DNA of 16,140 bases from Shimia_B sp038527375 (GTDB lineage Bacteria > Pseudomonadota > Alphaproteobacteria > Rhodobacterales > Rhodobacteraceae): assembly GCA_038527375.1 (NCBI GenBank), contig JBCBFU010000062.1, forward strand, positions 1-16,140, read 5' to 3'. The notes beneath the pieces were generated by a model. That model was not told the DNA's origin and searched no databases. It saw only the letters and a list, made by a program, of their open reading frames with translations. Both the position numbers and the translations under genes were made by a program. Shown in pieces: positions 6,491 through 13,683 of this stretch. Position 1 is the first letter of the stretch. Each line of letters starts with the position of its first letter.

Positions 6491-6511
6491 TTGGTAAAGT
6501 TTTGTGACCAA
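6491..6511. promoter_or_regulatory. Inverted repeat TTGGT-N11-ACCAA upstream of glcB
   Basis: Arms TTGGT (6491-6495) and ACCAA (6507-6511) are perfectly symmetrical, about 105 bp before the malate synthase start. The half site resembles those of GntR-family regulators of glycolate, lactate and pyruvate genes (TTGGT-N3-ACCAA), but the centre here is 11 bp instead of 3. T-N11-A geometry would also fit a LysR-type regulator. A candidate operator only. A weak promoter candidate, TTGCCG-N17-TAATCA, lies downstream at 6527-6555. Confidence 0.35.
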
Positions 6512-6615
6512 AGCCTCCATTGCTTGTTGCCGATAGGAAACACGCATCGTAATCATCCGCATACCTTGCCGCGGGCCATGCGCCTCCGGGCGGCCTCAAA
6601 CAGGAGAGACACGCG

Positions 6616-8754
6616 ATGGATCGGATCGAAAAAGCGGGCCTTCAGGTCGCCCCGGAATTGGTCAGCTTTATCGAAGAGCAGGCGTTGCCGGGCACCGATG
6701 TAACGTCACAGGCGTTCTGGACAGGCCTCAGCGCGCTTGTCCATGACATGGGTCCCAAGAACCGCGCTCTTCTCGCCAAGCGCGACGAGCTTCAATCCCA
6801 GATCGACGCCTGGCACACCGCGCGCAGCAATCAGGCCTATGATGCCGATGCTTACAAGGCGTTCCTGCGCGAGATCGGCTATATCGTCCCCGAAGGCCCC
6901 GATTTCTCGGCGGATACGGCCAATGTCGATCCTGAAATCGCGACTATCCCCGGCCCGCAACTGGTCGTGCCGATCACCAATGCACGCTTTGCCATCAATG
7001 CCGCCAATGCCCGTTGGGGCAGCCTCTATGACGCTTTCTACGGGACGGATGCCATGGGCCACCTGCCGCCCAAGGGCGGCTACGACAAAGGCCACGGCGC
7101 ACGGGTTGTCGCGCGGGCGCGGGTCTTCCTGGACGAGGCCTTCCCGATCGCGGGCGGCAGCCATGCCGATGCGCGGCGCTATCACGTGGAAGGTGGCGCG
7201 CTGCTGATCGACGACATGCCGCTGGCCGATCCGTCGAAATTCGCAGGATACCGGGGCCACAAGAAGGCGCCCGACGCGGTCCTGCTCAAGAATAACGGGC
7301 TGCATGTGGAACTGGTCTTTGACCGCACCCATCCGATTGGCGCACGCGATCAGGCGGGTCTGGCCGATGTACAGGTCGAATCCGCCGTCAGCGCGATCAT
7401 GGATTGCGAGGACTCGGTCGCTTGCGTCGATGCAGAGGACAAGGTGCAGGCATATGGCAATTGGCTTGGCCTGATGAAAGGCGATCTGTCGGCCACCTTT
7501 GCCAAGGGCGGGTCTGAGATTACGCGCGTTCTGGCCGAAGATCGCAGCTTTACTGGGCCAAATGACGGAACGCTGACCCTTAAAGGTCGTGCGCTTCTCC
7601 TCGTGCGGAACGTGGGCCACCTTATGACCAACCCCGCCATGCTCGACCGCGACGGCAACGAGGCGTTCGAAGGGCTGATGGACGCCATGATTACGGTGCT
7701 GATCGCCAAGCATGACCTTGCGCGCGCGGGCGGCAATTCCACGACCGGGTCGGTCTATGTCGTCAAACCCAAGATGCACGGCCCCGAAGAGGTCGCCTTC
7801 ACGGATGAAGTCTTCACGGCTGTCGAGGCCGCGCTGGGCCTGCCGCAATACACCGTCAAGATCGGCATCATGGACGAGGAACGGCGCACGACCGTGAACC
7901 TCAAGGAATGCATCCGCGCCGCAAAATCGCGCGTGGCCTTCATCAACACGGGCTTCCTCGATCGCACGGGCGACGAAATCCACACCTCGATGGAGGCCGG
8001 GCCGTTTTCTCGCAAGGATTTCATCAAGAAGAAAACCTGGATCGGCGCCTATGAGAACCTGAATGTCGATATCGGTCTGGAATGCGGGCTGAAGGGACGC
8101 GCGCAGATCGGGAAAGGCATGTGGGCGGCGCCTGACGCTATGGCCGCGATGCTGGAACAGAAGGTCGAACACCCCAAGGCGGGGGCCAATTGTGCGTGGG
8201 TGCCATCGCCCACCGCGGCCACGCTCCACGCGCTGCATTACCACAAGATCGACGTGCTGGCCGTTCAGGACAAACTCGCCGCAGGCGGTCGCCGCGCGCA
8301 CTTGGACTATCTCCTCGATATACCGCTGGCCACCTACCAGAAATGGCCTGACAACCAGATCGCGCGGGAAGTCGAAAACAACGCCCAAGGGATCCTTGGC
8401 TATGTCGTGCGCTGGATCGATCAGGGTGTGGGCTGTTCCAAAGTGCCTGACATCAACAACGTCGCGCTGATGGAAGACCGTGCGACCTGCCGGATCTCGT
8501 CCCAGCACATCGCGAATTGGCTGCACCACGGCATCGTGAGCGAAGAGGACGCGATGGCCGCGATGAAGAAGATGGCCGCCGTGGTGGATGAGCAAAACGC
8601 GGGCGATCCGCTCTACCGTCCGATGGCACCGGGCTTTGACGGGATTGCGTTCCAGGCGGCCTGTGATCTGGTCTTCAAGGGCCGCGAGCAGCCGTCGGGT
8701 TATACCGAGCCCGTGCTTCATGCGCGGCGGTTGGAGTTGAAGGCCGCCGGTTAG
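6616..8754 (+). CDS. glcB: Malate synthase G
   Basis: This encodes 712 residues, close to the 723 of E. coli GlcB. It condenses glyoxylate with acetyl-CoA to malate in the cytoplasm, as the second step of the glyoxylate shunt and the entry point for glycolate-derived glyoxylate. Active-site residues are all present. Arg331 lies in LVRNVGHLM (Arg338 in E. coli). Glu421 in GIMDEERRT and Asp449 in FLDRTGDEIH are the magnesium ligands (Glu427 and Asp455). The catalytic base Asp621 lies in MEDRATCRISSQHIANWL (Asp631). The start ATG has AGGAGA eight bases upstream. The next gene encodes a GlcG-like protein, as in glc operons, but glycolate oxidase subunits are not in the window. The upstream region of about 130 bp carries a possible operator (6491-6511). 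The long antisense frame across this gene is a coding shadow. Confidence 0.98.
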   Translation: MDRIEKAGLQVAPELVSFIEEQALPGTDVTSQAFWTGLSALVHDMGPKNRALLAKRDELQSQIDAWHTARSNQAYDADAYKAFLREIGYIVPEGPDFSADTANVDPEIATIPGPQLVVPITNARFAINAANARWGSLYDAFYGTDAMGHLPPKGGYDKGHGARVVARARVFLDEAFPIAGGSHADARRYHVEGGALLIDDMPLADPSKFAGYRGHKKAPDAVLLKNNGLHVELVFDRTHPIGARDQAGLADVQVESAVSAIMDCEDSVACVDAEDKVQAYGNWLGLMKGDLSATFAKGGSEITRVLAEDRSFTGPNDGTLTLKGRALLLVRNVGHLMTNPAMLDRDGNEAFEGLMDAMITVLIAKHDLARAGGNSTTGSVYVVKPKMHGPEEVAFTDEVFTAVEAALGLPQYTVKIGIMDEERRTTVNLKECIRAAKSRVAFINTGFLDRTGDEIHTSMEAGPFSRKDFIKKKTWIGAYENLNVDIGLECGLKGRAQIGKGMWAAPDAMAAMLEQKVEHPKAGANCAWVPSPTAATLHALHYHKIDVLAVQDKLAAGGRRAHLDYLLDIPLATYQKWPDNQIAREVENNAQGILGYVVRWIDQGVGCSKVPDINNVALMEDRATCRISSQHIANWLHHGIVSEEDAMAAMKKMAAVVDEQNAGDPLYRPMAPGFDGIAFQAACDLVFKGREQPSGYTEPVLHARRLELKAAG

Positions 8755-8770
8755 GCTGCCGGTTGGGTCT

Positions 8771-8815
8771 CTGGGGGCTTTGCCTCCAGACCTCCAGAGT
8801 ATTTTGGGAAAGATG
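8771..8815. repeat. Extragenic hairpin element between glcB and glcG-like gene
   Basis: An 8-bp stem CTGGGGGC/GCCTCCAG with one G-U pair and loop TTT (8771-8789) is followed after 9 bp by GTATTTTGGGAAAGATG (8799-8815). The 17-bp tail recurs exactly inside pepN (1842-1858), and the whole resembles, in opposite orientation, the element starting near 6241. The tail is directly followed by GGGA (8817-8820), so GAGGGA at 8815-8820 can act as ribosome-binding site for the next gene seven bases on. A role as processing or stability signal is possible; a full terminator is unlikely without a T-run. Confidence 0.65.
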
Positions 8816-8827
8816 AGGGAATAAGAG

Positions 8828-9253
8828 ATGGGTGTTTCACTGGCGCGTGCGCGGACAATCATTCGAAAGACGATCCTGAAGGGGCGCGAGATGGAGCTGA
8901 AACCGCTCTCTGTCATCGTGCTGGACGAAGGTGGTCACGTGATCGCGTTCGAGCGCGAAAACGGGGCGGCACCCGGCCGTTTTGCGATTGCCCATGGCAA
9001 GGCTTACGGCGCTGTGATGTTGGGCATGCCCGGATCGGCCCAGATGGCGCGGGCCGAACAGCAGGCGTATTTCATGGCCGCCGTGAACGGCGTCTATGGC
9101 GGGCAGGTTGTGCCGGTTCCGGGTGGCGTCATCCTGAAAGACGCGCGGGGCAAGATCCTGGGCGCGGTAGGCGTCACGGGCGACACGTCCGACAATGATG
9201 CAGCCGCAGCGGTTCACGCAATCGAGGAGGTCGGCCTCGTCGCCGTTGCCTGA
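8828..9253 (+). CDS. GlcG/HbpS-like heme-degrading-domain protein (DUF336)
   Basis: This encodes 141 residues. Family features are the N-terminal helix SLARARTIIRKTILKG (residues 4-19), the strand LSVIVLDEGGHVIAFER (about 27-43), an Ala-rich helix containing AIAHGKAYGAVM, and the Gly-rich centre VVPVPGGVILKD followed by GKILGAVGVTGDTSDND. This is the GlcG/HbpS fold, found in the glycolate operon protein GlcG and in extracellular heme-binding HbpS. Its biochemical job in glycolate use is unsettled. No signal peptide is visible, so it should be cytoplasmic. It follows malate synthase by 73 bp, and the gap is mostly occupied by the hairpin element at 8771-8815. The likely ribosome-binding site (GAGGGA) sits at the tail of that element. 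The gene symbol glcG would be reasonable by context but is not certain. Confidence 0.88.
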   Translation: MGVSLARARTIIRKTILKGREMELKPLSVIVLDEGGHVIAFERENGAAPGRFAIAHGKAYGAVMLGMPGSAQMARAEQQAYFMAAVNGVYGGQVVPVPGGVILKDARGKILGAVGVTGDTSDNDAAAAVHAIEEVGLVAVA

Positions 9254-9272
9254 GCCCGCGCAAGACGGGGTG

Positions 9273-9346
9273 TGCTGCTGAATTCGGCAGCATGCGCACA
9301 CAGCGCCCATCCCATCACCTGTGCACGAATGCAGGTTTCAACCTGC
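9273..9346. promoter_or_regulatory. Two small hairpins in the spacer before the amidotransferase gene
   Basis: In the 158-bp spacer 9254-9411, TGCTGC/GCAGCA (9273-9292, 8-base loop) and GCAGGT/ACCTGC (9331-9346, loop TTCA) form short stems. Neither is followed by a T-run, so they are not clear terminators. They may mark the end of the glcB transcript or the leader of the next gene. I see no strong promoter here; an AAGGAG ribosome-binding site precedes the ATG at 9412. Confidence 0.3.
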
Positions 9347-9411
9347 GATCGCGGGCCTGTTGCGCGCGCGTGCGAGGGGGTATGTGATGTTTCCAGAATA
9401 AGGAGACAGGC

Positions 9412-10194
9412 ATGGCGCGCCCGCTGGTTGGAATTATCGGCAATTTCTATCTGATCAACGACGAATACCCGGCACATGCCGCGGGCGCGATGAATTGCGA
9501 TGCCGTCGTGCAGGTCGCCGGCTGCCAGCCCGCCATCATTCCCAGCGATCCGGCCTATGTCGATGTGGACGAATTGGTCGACACCTATGACGGTTTCATC
9601 TTCACCGGCGGTCGCCCCAACGTGCATCCCGAGGAATACGGAGAGGTCGAGACGCCCGCGCACGGCACCTTTGACCGGGCACGCGACGCCGTGGCGCTGC
9701 CTTTGATCAGGGCCTTGGTGGCGCGGGGGCAGCCGTTGCTGGCCATTTGCCGGGGCTTTCAGGAGTTGAACGTGGCGCTGGGCGGGACGCTTTATCCCGA
9801 GATCCGCGATCTGCCGGGGCGCGACAATCACCGCATGCCACCCGATGGCACCATTGAAGAGAAATTCGCGCTGCGCCATGACGTGACGGTTTCGGAGACC
9901 GGCCCGTTTGCCAAGATCTTTGGCGCCTCGGTCGTGCGCACCAACACGCTCCACGGGCAGGGGATCAAGGACCTTGCCCCGGCCTTGGCGCTGGACGGGC
10001 GCGCGCCCGATGGCACGCCCGAGGCGGTTTATGTGCGCGATGCGCTGGGCTTTGCGATGGGCGTGCAGTGGCACCCGGAATATTGCGCGGCCCAAGACCC
10101 CGTCTCGCGCCCCCTGTTCGAGGCGTTTGGCGATGCGGCACGGGCATGGCAGGCCGGCGGGCGGCAACCAGTTCAGAGAAGCGCTGCCTCGTAG
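9412..10194 (+). CDS. Class I glutamine amidotransferase-like protein (gamma-glutamyl-GABA hydrolase family, peptidase C26)
   Basis: This encodes 260 residues. The catalytic triad of class I amidotransferases is complete: nucleophile Cys113 in LAICRGFQELNVALGG, and His221 with Glu223 in GVQWHPEY. FTGGRPNVHPEEYG (about residues 64-77) matches the oxyanion-side loop of PuuD-like enzymes, usually GGxxDxxP. The family hydrolyses gamma-glutamyl bonds, as in gamma-glutamyl-GABA of the putrescine degradation route, or acts on other gamma-glutamylated compounds. No other putrescine gene (puuA, puuB, puuC) is nearby, so substrate is uncertain. The protein should be cytoplasmic. The start has a good AAGGAG site. 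The last 22 bp overlap the 3' end of the convergent RTX/Hint gene, so no terminator can fit between the two. Confidence 0.92.
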   Translation: MARPLVGIIGNFYLINDEYPAHAAGAMNCDAVVQVAGCQPAIIPSDPAYVDVDELVDTYDGFIFTGGRPNVHPEEYGEVETPAHGTFDRARDAVALPLIRALVARGQPLLAICRGFQELNVALGGTLYPEIRDLPGRDNHRMPPDGTIEEKFALRHDVTVSETGPFAKIFGASVVRTNTLHGQGIKDLAPALALDGRAPDGTPEAVYVRDALGFAMGVQWHPEYCAAQDPVSRPLFEAFGDAARAWQAGGRQPVQRSAAS

Positions 10195-12143
10195 CGGCGA
10201 AGCGCGCGGCGCGCGGTGGGAAAGCCGTGGTGGCTGCGCAGTTGCGGGAAGAGGGTGAACACCTCCTCGCGAGAGCCGGGGCTGAGCGCGGCCAGGGTTT
10301 CGTCCCCGATATGCAGGCTCTCGGTCGGCTCGCCATTGGCCTCGATGATCTGATGGGTGTCGAACATCAGGTGGATGTATGTGACCTGTGCTTGCGGCTG
10401 AAAGGTCACGTCCCGGCCGTCGACCAAATGCTTGGCGGCGACAAAGACCTCACGCTCGCCAAACAGCAACTCGGCCCGGTAGCCGGTAAAGAGCATCCTG
10501 TGCTGGGGTGACACCAGAAGCGGTGCGGTCGCATGGGGCAGGGCGGCGCCTGCAATGGACACCGGCGCGAAGTCGCCCGTGGCGGCCACCGTGCGCTGCC
10601 CGATCCAGCGGATGGGTTGGGGCCCTGCATCGCGGGTCAGGACAAGATCGCCTGCCTGAAGCGTCTCCACCGGGCGCGGTCCGAACGGCGTGCTGATCAT
10701 CGCCCCGGGCGTGAAGCAGATGATATTTTCGATGTTCGAGAAGGTGACGACCGTGCCGTCCGTCAGCGTGATGGTCCCGCTTTCGGGATTGCCGACGTCA
10801 TAGGTGACATCGTCCAGACCGGCGAGGCCGCCCAACTGGATTGTGTCCCCGCCCGTTTCGCCACCTTCGCCGCCGTCGATGGTGATGGCGCTGTTCGTCT
10901 CGCCCAGATCGGTGAGGATGAAGGTATCGTCGCCATCCTCGCCAAAGGCGTCATCGCCATCGGCCACGGAAATGGTGTCGTTGCCACCGCCGCCAAAGAT
11001 GTCGTCTGCGCCGGTGCCGCCGGACAGGATATCGTCACCGTCGGGATTGGGGACCGTGTCGAAATGGATGTCTGACACCCACATCCGTTGCCCGCCGGTG
11101 CTGTCGTTCTCGTAGATGATATCGAAGGACGACACAGGGCCAGCGATGGTGACGAGGATCGACCCGGATGCGTCGTCAGGCCCGCCATTGGCGACGCCTG
11201 CGGTCACCGTGTTGTCGGATGTTGTGTTTGACGTGTTCTCAGGGGTCAGCACCACCGTGACCGGATTTCCATCGGCGTCAAAGGCGTTGACCGTGATGAC
11301 ATCGATCCAGCTGCCGGTGTCGATGTCGTTCAGGCGGAAGGTCACATTGGCCACGGTGTCCGAGACATCCGCACCCGCGGCTGCGTTGAAATCAACAGAA
11401 ACTGTCGCCGTGTCCGCACCACCCGTGCCTTCGACCTCGAGCGAGGAGGATGTATCGAAGGGATCTCCGCCTTCGGTGTATTGGGTGGTCGTGCTGTCGA
11501 TTAGCGCGGCATCAAGCGCGCCATCGTTTGAAATCGAGACCGTGACATCGACAAAGCCGGTGTTCTGCGTAAACCCGCTCGCGACGTTGGAGTTGTTGCC
11601 TTCATCTTCCCAATGCAGGAACTCCGAGGTGCTGGCCGGACTGTTGTCGCCGTAGATCGTGTCACTGCCCGACCCGCCGTCGATGGTGTCGGCGCCCGAT
11701 CCGCCAGTGATGACGTCGTTACCGCTCCCGCCATCGAGGTCATCAGCCCCCGCGCCGCCGTAAATCGTGTCCACGCCGCCCGCGCCTGAGATCGTGTCGT
11801 CGCCATCAAGCCCAAAGAGAGCCTCGTCAGCGCCGTCACCGGACAGGCCCGTGTCATTTCCGCTTGTCCCCAAAAGGGCATCGGGGGCGCTTATGACACT
11901 TGATGAACTGAGCGTCGAAACCGGGCCATAGGCGGGGACGAAGTAGATGTTACCATCGGTCGCGAGGACGAATTCCCCGGGTTCTTGCTCGTTGGTGTAT
12001 TGGCTGCCGTTATACGTGCCGGTCCAGACCCAGTTGCCGTTTCCGAGGCTTTCCTGCGTCGTAAAGGATACGAGCGGGTCGACAATGCTGTCGCCCGCAT
12101 CGAGGGACGCATCCCCCAGCTGGACCAGATATCCGTCTGGCAT
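10173..12143 (-). CDS. RTX calcium-binding protein with C-terminal Hint domain, likely secreted
   Basis: This encodes 656 residues from the ATG at 12141-12143, preceded by a GAGGTGGGG site. A GTG twelve codons upstream is also in frame, but MPDGYLVQLGDASLDAGD is the usual beginning in roseobacter relatives. Residues 1-75 form that conserved N-terminal domain. RTX nonapeptide-like repeats (GGxGxDxhx pattern) fill residues 92-166 and recur at 367-407. They flank a beta-rich Thr/Asp/Asn-rich region at about 175-362. A Hint domain begins at Cys476 (NIICFTPGAMIST) and includes the conserved VETLQAGDLVLTRD, SPQHRM (545-550) and FDTHQIIEANGEPTES (595-609) blocks. Hint domains can cleave the peptide bond before the first Cys. 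There is no Sec signal peptide; RTX proteins usually leave by type I secretion. The final residues after the Hint domain show no downstream extein. Ligand or role in the matrix or surface is unknown. Confidence 0.9.
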   Translation of the reverse strand: MPDGYLVQLGDASLDAGDSIVDPLVSFTTQESLGNGNWVWTGTYNGSQYTNEQEPGEFVLATDGNIYFVPAYGPVSTLSSSSVISAPDALLGTSGNDTGLSGDGADEALFGLDGDDTISGAGGVDTIYGGAGADDLDGGSGNDVITGGSGADTIDGGSGSDTIYGDNSPASTSEFLHWEDEGNNSNVASGFTQNTGFVDVTVSISNDGALDAALIDSTTTQYTEGGDPFDTSSSLEVEGTGGADTATVSVDFNAAAGADVSDTVANVTFRLNDIDTGSWIDVITVNAFDADGNPVTVVLTPENTSNTTSDNTVTAGVANGGPDDASGSILVTIAGPVSSFDIIYENDSTGGQRMWVSDIHFDTVPNPDGDDILSGGTGADDIFGGGGNDTISVADGDDAFGEDGDDTFILTDLGETNSAITIDGGEGGETGGDTIQLGGLAGLDDVTYDVGNPESGTITLTDGTVVTFSNIENIICFTPGAMISTPFGPRPVETLQAGDLVLTRDAGPQPIRWIGQRTVAATGDFAPVSIAGAALPHATAPLLVSPQHRMLFTGYRAELLFGEREVFVAAKHLVDGRDVTFQPQAQVTYIHLMFDTHQIIEANGEPTESLHIGDETLAALSPGSREEVFTLFPQLRSHHGFPTARRALRRYEAALL

Positions 12144-12301
12144 AACCCCACCTCGCGTCAGGGCCCGTGTTCTGTGCACGGATCTCCGTTAGTACTTCAT
12201 TAAGGCTTGGCTTACGGGCGCGTCAGGGCAGGATCGGGCCTGCAATGGGGCCAAATTGGGGCAGCCTAGTTCGGGTTTGGGCCGCCAACGCTAGATGTCG
12301 A

Positions 12302-13045
12302 TCAGGCGGGCCCGCCCGAGATCTCGATCGCCGCGCCGTTGGTCGACCCCGATCCCGGACCGCACAGCCACAGCGCGGCATCGGCGACCTCGCGCGGGGT
12401 TATGAGGCGTCCGTGGGGATTGGCGTCCAGCATGATCTTCATCGCGGCGTCTTCGTCGATATTCAGGCGCGCGGTCAGGCGGTCGATGTTCATGTCGACG
12501 ATAGGTGTGTCGACGTAACCCGGGCAGATCGCGTTGAACGTGACCGGTTGGGTCACGAAATCGGCGGCCAGCCCGCGGATCAGTCCCACAAGCCCGTGTT
12601 TTGAGGCGGTGTAGGCATGGGCGCCCTTCAGGCCCCGCAGCCCAGCGATGGAGCTGATGGCGATGACGCGGCCCCATGTGTCGATGGGCATGTGCCGCAA
12701 CGCCTCCCGGATGGTCAGATACGCACCGTCGAGGTTGGTCGATAGAATGCGCCGCCAGAATGCTGTGTCCGATTTCAGGATGTTTTGCCCCTCGGCAATC
12801 CCGGCATTGACCACGAGGATGTCACAGCGCCCGATGGCGGCGAAGCCGTCGATGACCGAAGGCTCGTCGGCCACATCCATGACGCAGGTGTCAAATCCGT
12901 GCGCCTGCGCGGCAGCCTCAAGTACCTCTTGGCGTCGGCCCGTGATCGTGACCTTCGCGCCCGCCTCGGCCAGCACGCGCGCCGTTTCCAACCCGATGCC
13001 TGTTCCGCCGCCCGTGACGACCGCCTGTTTGCCCGCTAATGTCAT
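12302..13045 (-). CDS. Short-chain dehydrogenase/reductase (SDR, classical type)
   Basis: This encodes 247 residues, the typical length of a classical SDR. The nucleotide site TGGGTGIG lies at residues 11-18, NAG at 80-82, and the catalytic tetrad is Asn104, Ser132, Tyr145 and Lys149 (YTASK). PGYVDTP (about 175-181) matches the nicotinamide-side PG motif. The likely reaction is oxidation or reduction of a hydroxyl/keto group with NAD(H) or NADP(H) on a soluble substrate. The closing LCGPGSGSTNGAAIEISGG resembles hydroxyacyl or hydroxybutyrate dehydrogenases and FabG-like reductases, but this does not fix the substrate. The start codon lies 26 bp from the start of the divergent methyltransferase gene. 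The gene upstream of the RTX/Hint gene on the same strand is this one, with a 158-bp spacer between them (12144-12301), so each probably has its own promoter. The ribosome-binding site is weak. Confidence 0.93.
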   Translation of the reverse strand: MTLAGKQAVVTGGGTGIGLETARVLAEAGAKVTITGRRQEVLEAAAQAHGFDTCVMDVADEPSVIDGFAAIGRCDILVVNAGIAEGQNILKSDTAFWRRILSTNLDGAYLTIREALRHMPIDTWGRVIAISSIAGLRGLKGAHAYTASKHGLVGLIRGLAADFVTQPVTFNAICPGYVDTPIVDMNIDRLTARLNIDEDAAMKIMLDANPHGRLITPREVADAALWLCGPGSGSTNGAAIEISGGPA

Positions 13046-13071
13046 TCCAGCAGCTTACGGAGAGACGCAGG

Positions 13072-13524
13072 ATGCCGAAAGGGTTGAAATGGGTGGACAT
13101 TCCGCCGGTTTGGCTGGTGGCGTTCCTCGTCGTGGGCTGGCTGGTCGCGCAGGCGCTTGGCACGCAATCCGATTGGCGTTGGCGGCTGGAAGGGGGCAGC
13201 TTGGTGGCGATCGGTGTCGGTCTGATGGTCTGGGCAGTTGTGACCATGGCCCGCGCGCGCACGACCGTGATCCCGCACATGTCCCCGGATGCGCTTGTCA
13301 CCGACGGACCGTTTCGGTTCAGCCGCAATCCGATCTATCTGGGTGATGGGCTTGTTCTGGCGGGCGCGGTCCTGTGGTGGGGGGCGTGGCCGCTCCTGGT
13401 TCTGGTGCCCGTATTCGGCTGGGTCATCACCGCGCGGTTCATCCGCGCGGAAGAGGCGCGCCTGATTTCACACTTTGGCCCTCAGTTTCACGCATGGGCG
13501 GCAAAGACGCGGCGCTGGATCTGA
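13072..13524 (+). CDS. Isoprenylcysteine carboxyl methyltransferase-family membrane protein
   Basis: This encodes 150 residues from the ATG at 13072, with GGAGAG seven bases before it. An upstream in-frame ATG at 13039 would overlap the divergent SDR start and adds residues without family similarity. Hydrophobic segments lie at about residues 13-29, 42-59, 89-104 and 108-124. The conserved part is GPFRFSRNPIYLG (79-91) followed by RAEEARLISHFGPQFHAW (125-142), the S-adenosylmethionine-binding and catalytic signature of the ICMT/phospholipid methyltransferase superfamily. The eukaryotic enzyme methylates prenylated protein C-termini. Bacterial members act on unknown, probably membrane-associated, substrates. 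Immediately upstream is the divergent SDR gene; downstream is pntA on the same strand after a 159-bp spacer that contains a likely promoter, so the two are probably separate units. Confidence 0.9.
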   Translation: MPKGLKWVDIPPVWLVAFLVVGWLVAQALGTQSDWRWRLEGGSLVAIGVGLMVWAVVTMARARTTVIPHMSPDALVTDGPFRFSRNPIYLGDGLVLAGAVLWWGAWPLLVLVPVFGWVITARFIRAEEARLISHFGPQFHAWAAKTRRWI

Positions 13525-13576
13525 CCGCCCGGTATGACGGTGGGTCGAAACGGGCCCGTGTCGGCCATGTTAGCGC

Positions 13577-13582
13577 TATAAT
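13577..13582 (+). promoter_or_regulatory. Candidate pntAB promoter -10 box
   Basis: A perfect TATAAT stands at 13577-13582, 101 bp before the pntA start, in a region that is otherwise GC-rich. The corresponding -35 position (about 13554-13559) reads GCCCGT and is poor, so an activator may be needed. The 8-bp palindrome TAGCGCTA (13571-13578) overlaps the -10 box and could be an operator. A 10-bp palindrome ACGGGCCCGT lies at 13550-13559. The implied leader is about 90 bases. Confidence 0.45.
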
Positions 13583-13683
13583 GTGTGGCTCACTGTGGAA
13601 CTTTCTTGGGCCTTGCGGTAGACGCCGCGCACCTCCGCGCCATTTGGCAGGCGGAATGCGACATGATCAAGAAGGTGGCCCAC

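Noticed and set aside
6706..8916. 736-residue open frame on the minus strand
   Set aside because: It is the antisense of malate synthase, which is complete with all catalytic residues on the plus strand.
9273..9346. Rho-independent terminator after the glcG-like gene
   Set aside because: The two short stems lack a following T-run and are too weak to call as intrinsic terminators.
11016..11035. Tandem DNA repeats in the RTX gene as mobile or phase-variable DNA
   Set aside because: The repetition here is at the protein level (calcium-binding nonapeptides) with diverged codons, not exact DNA repeats.
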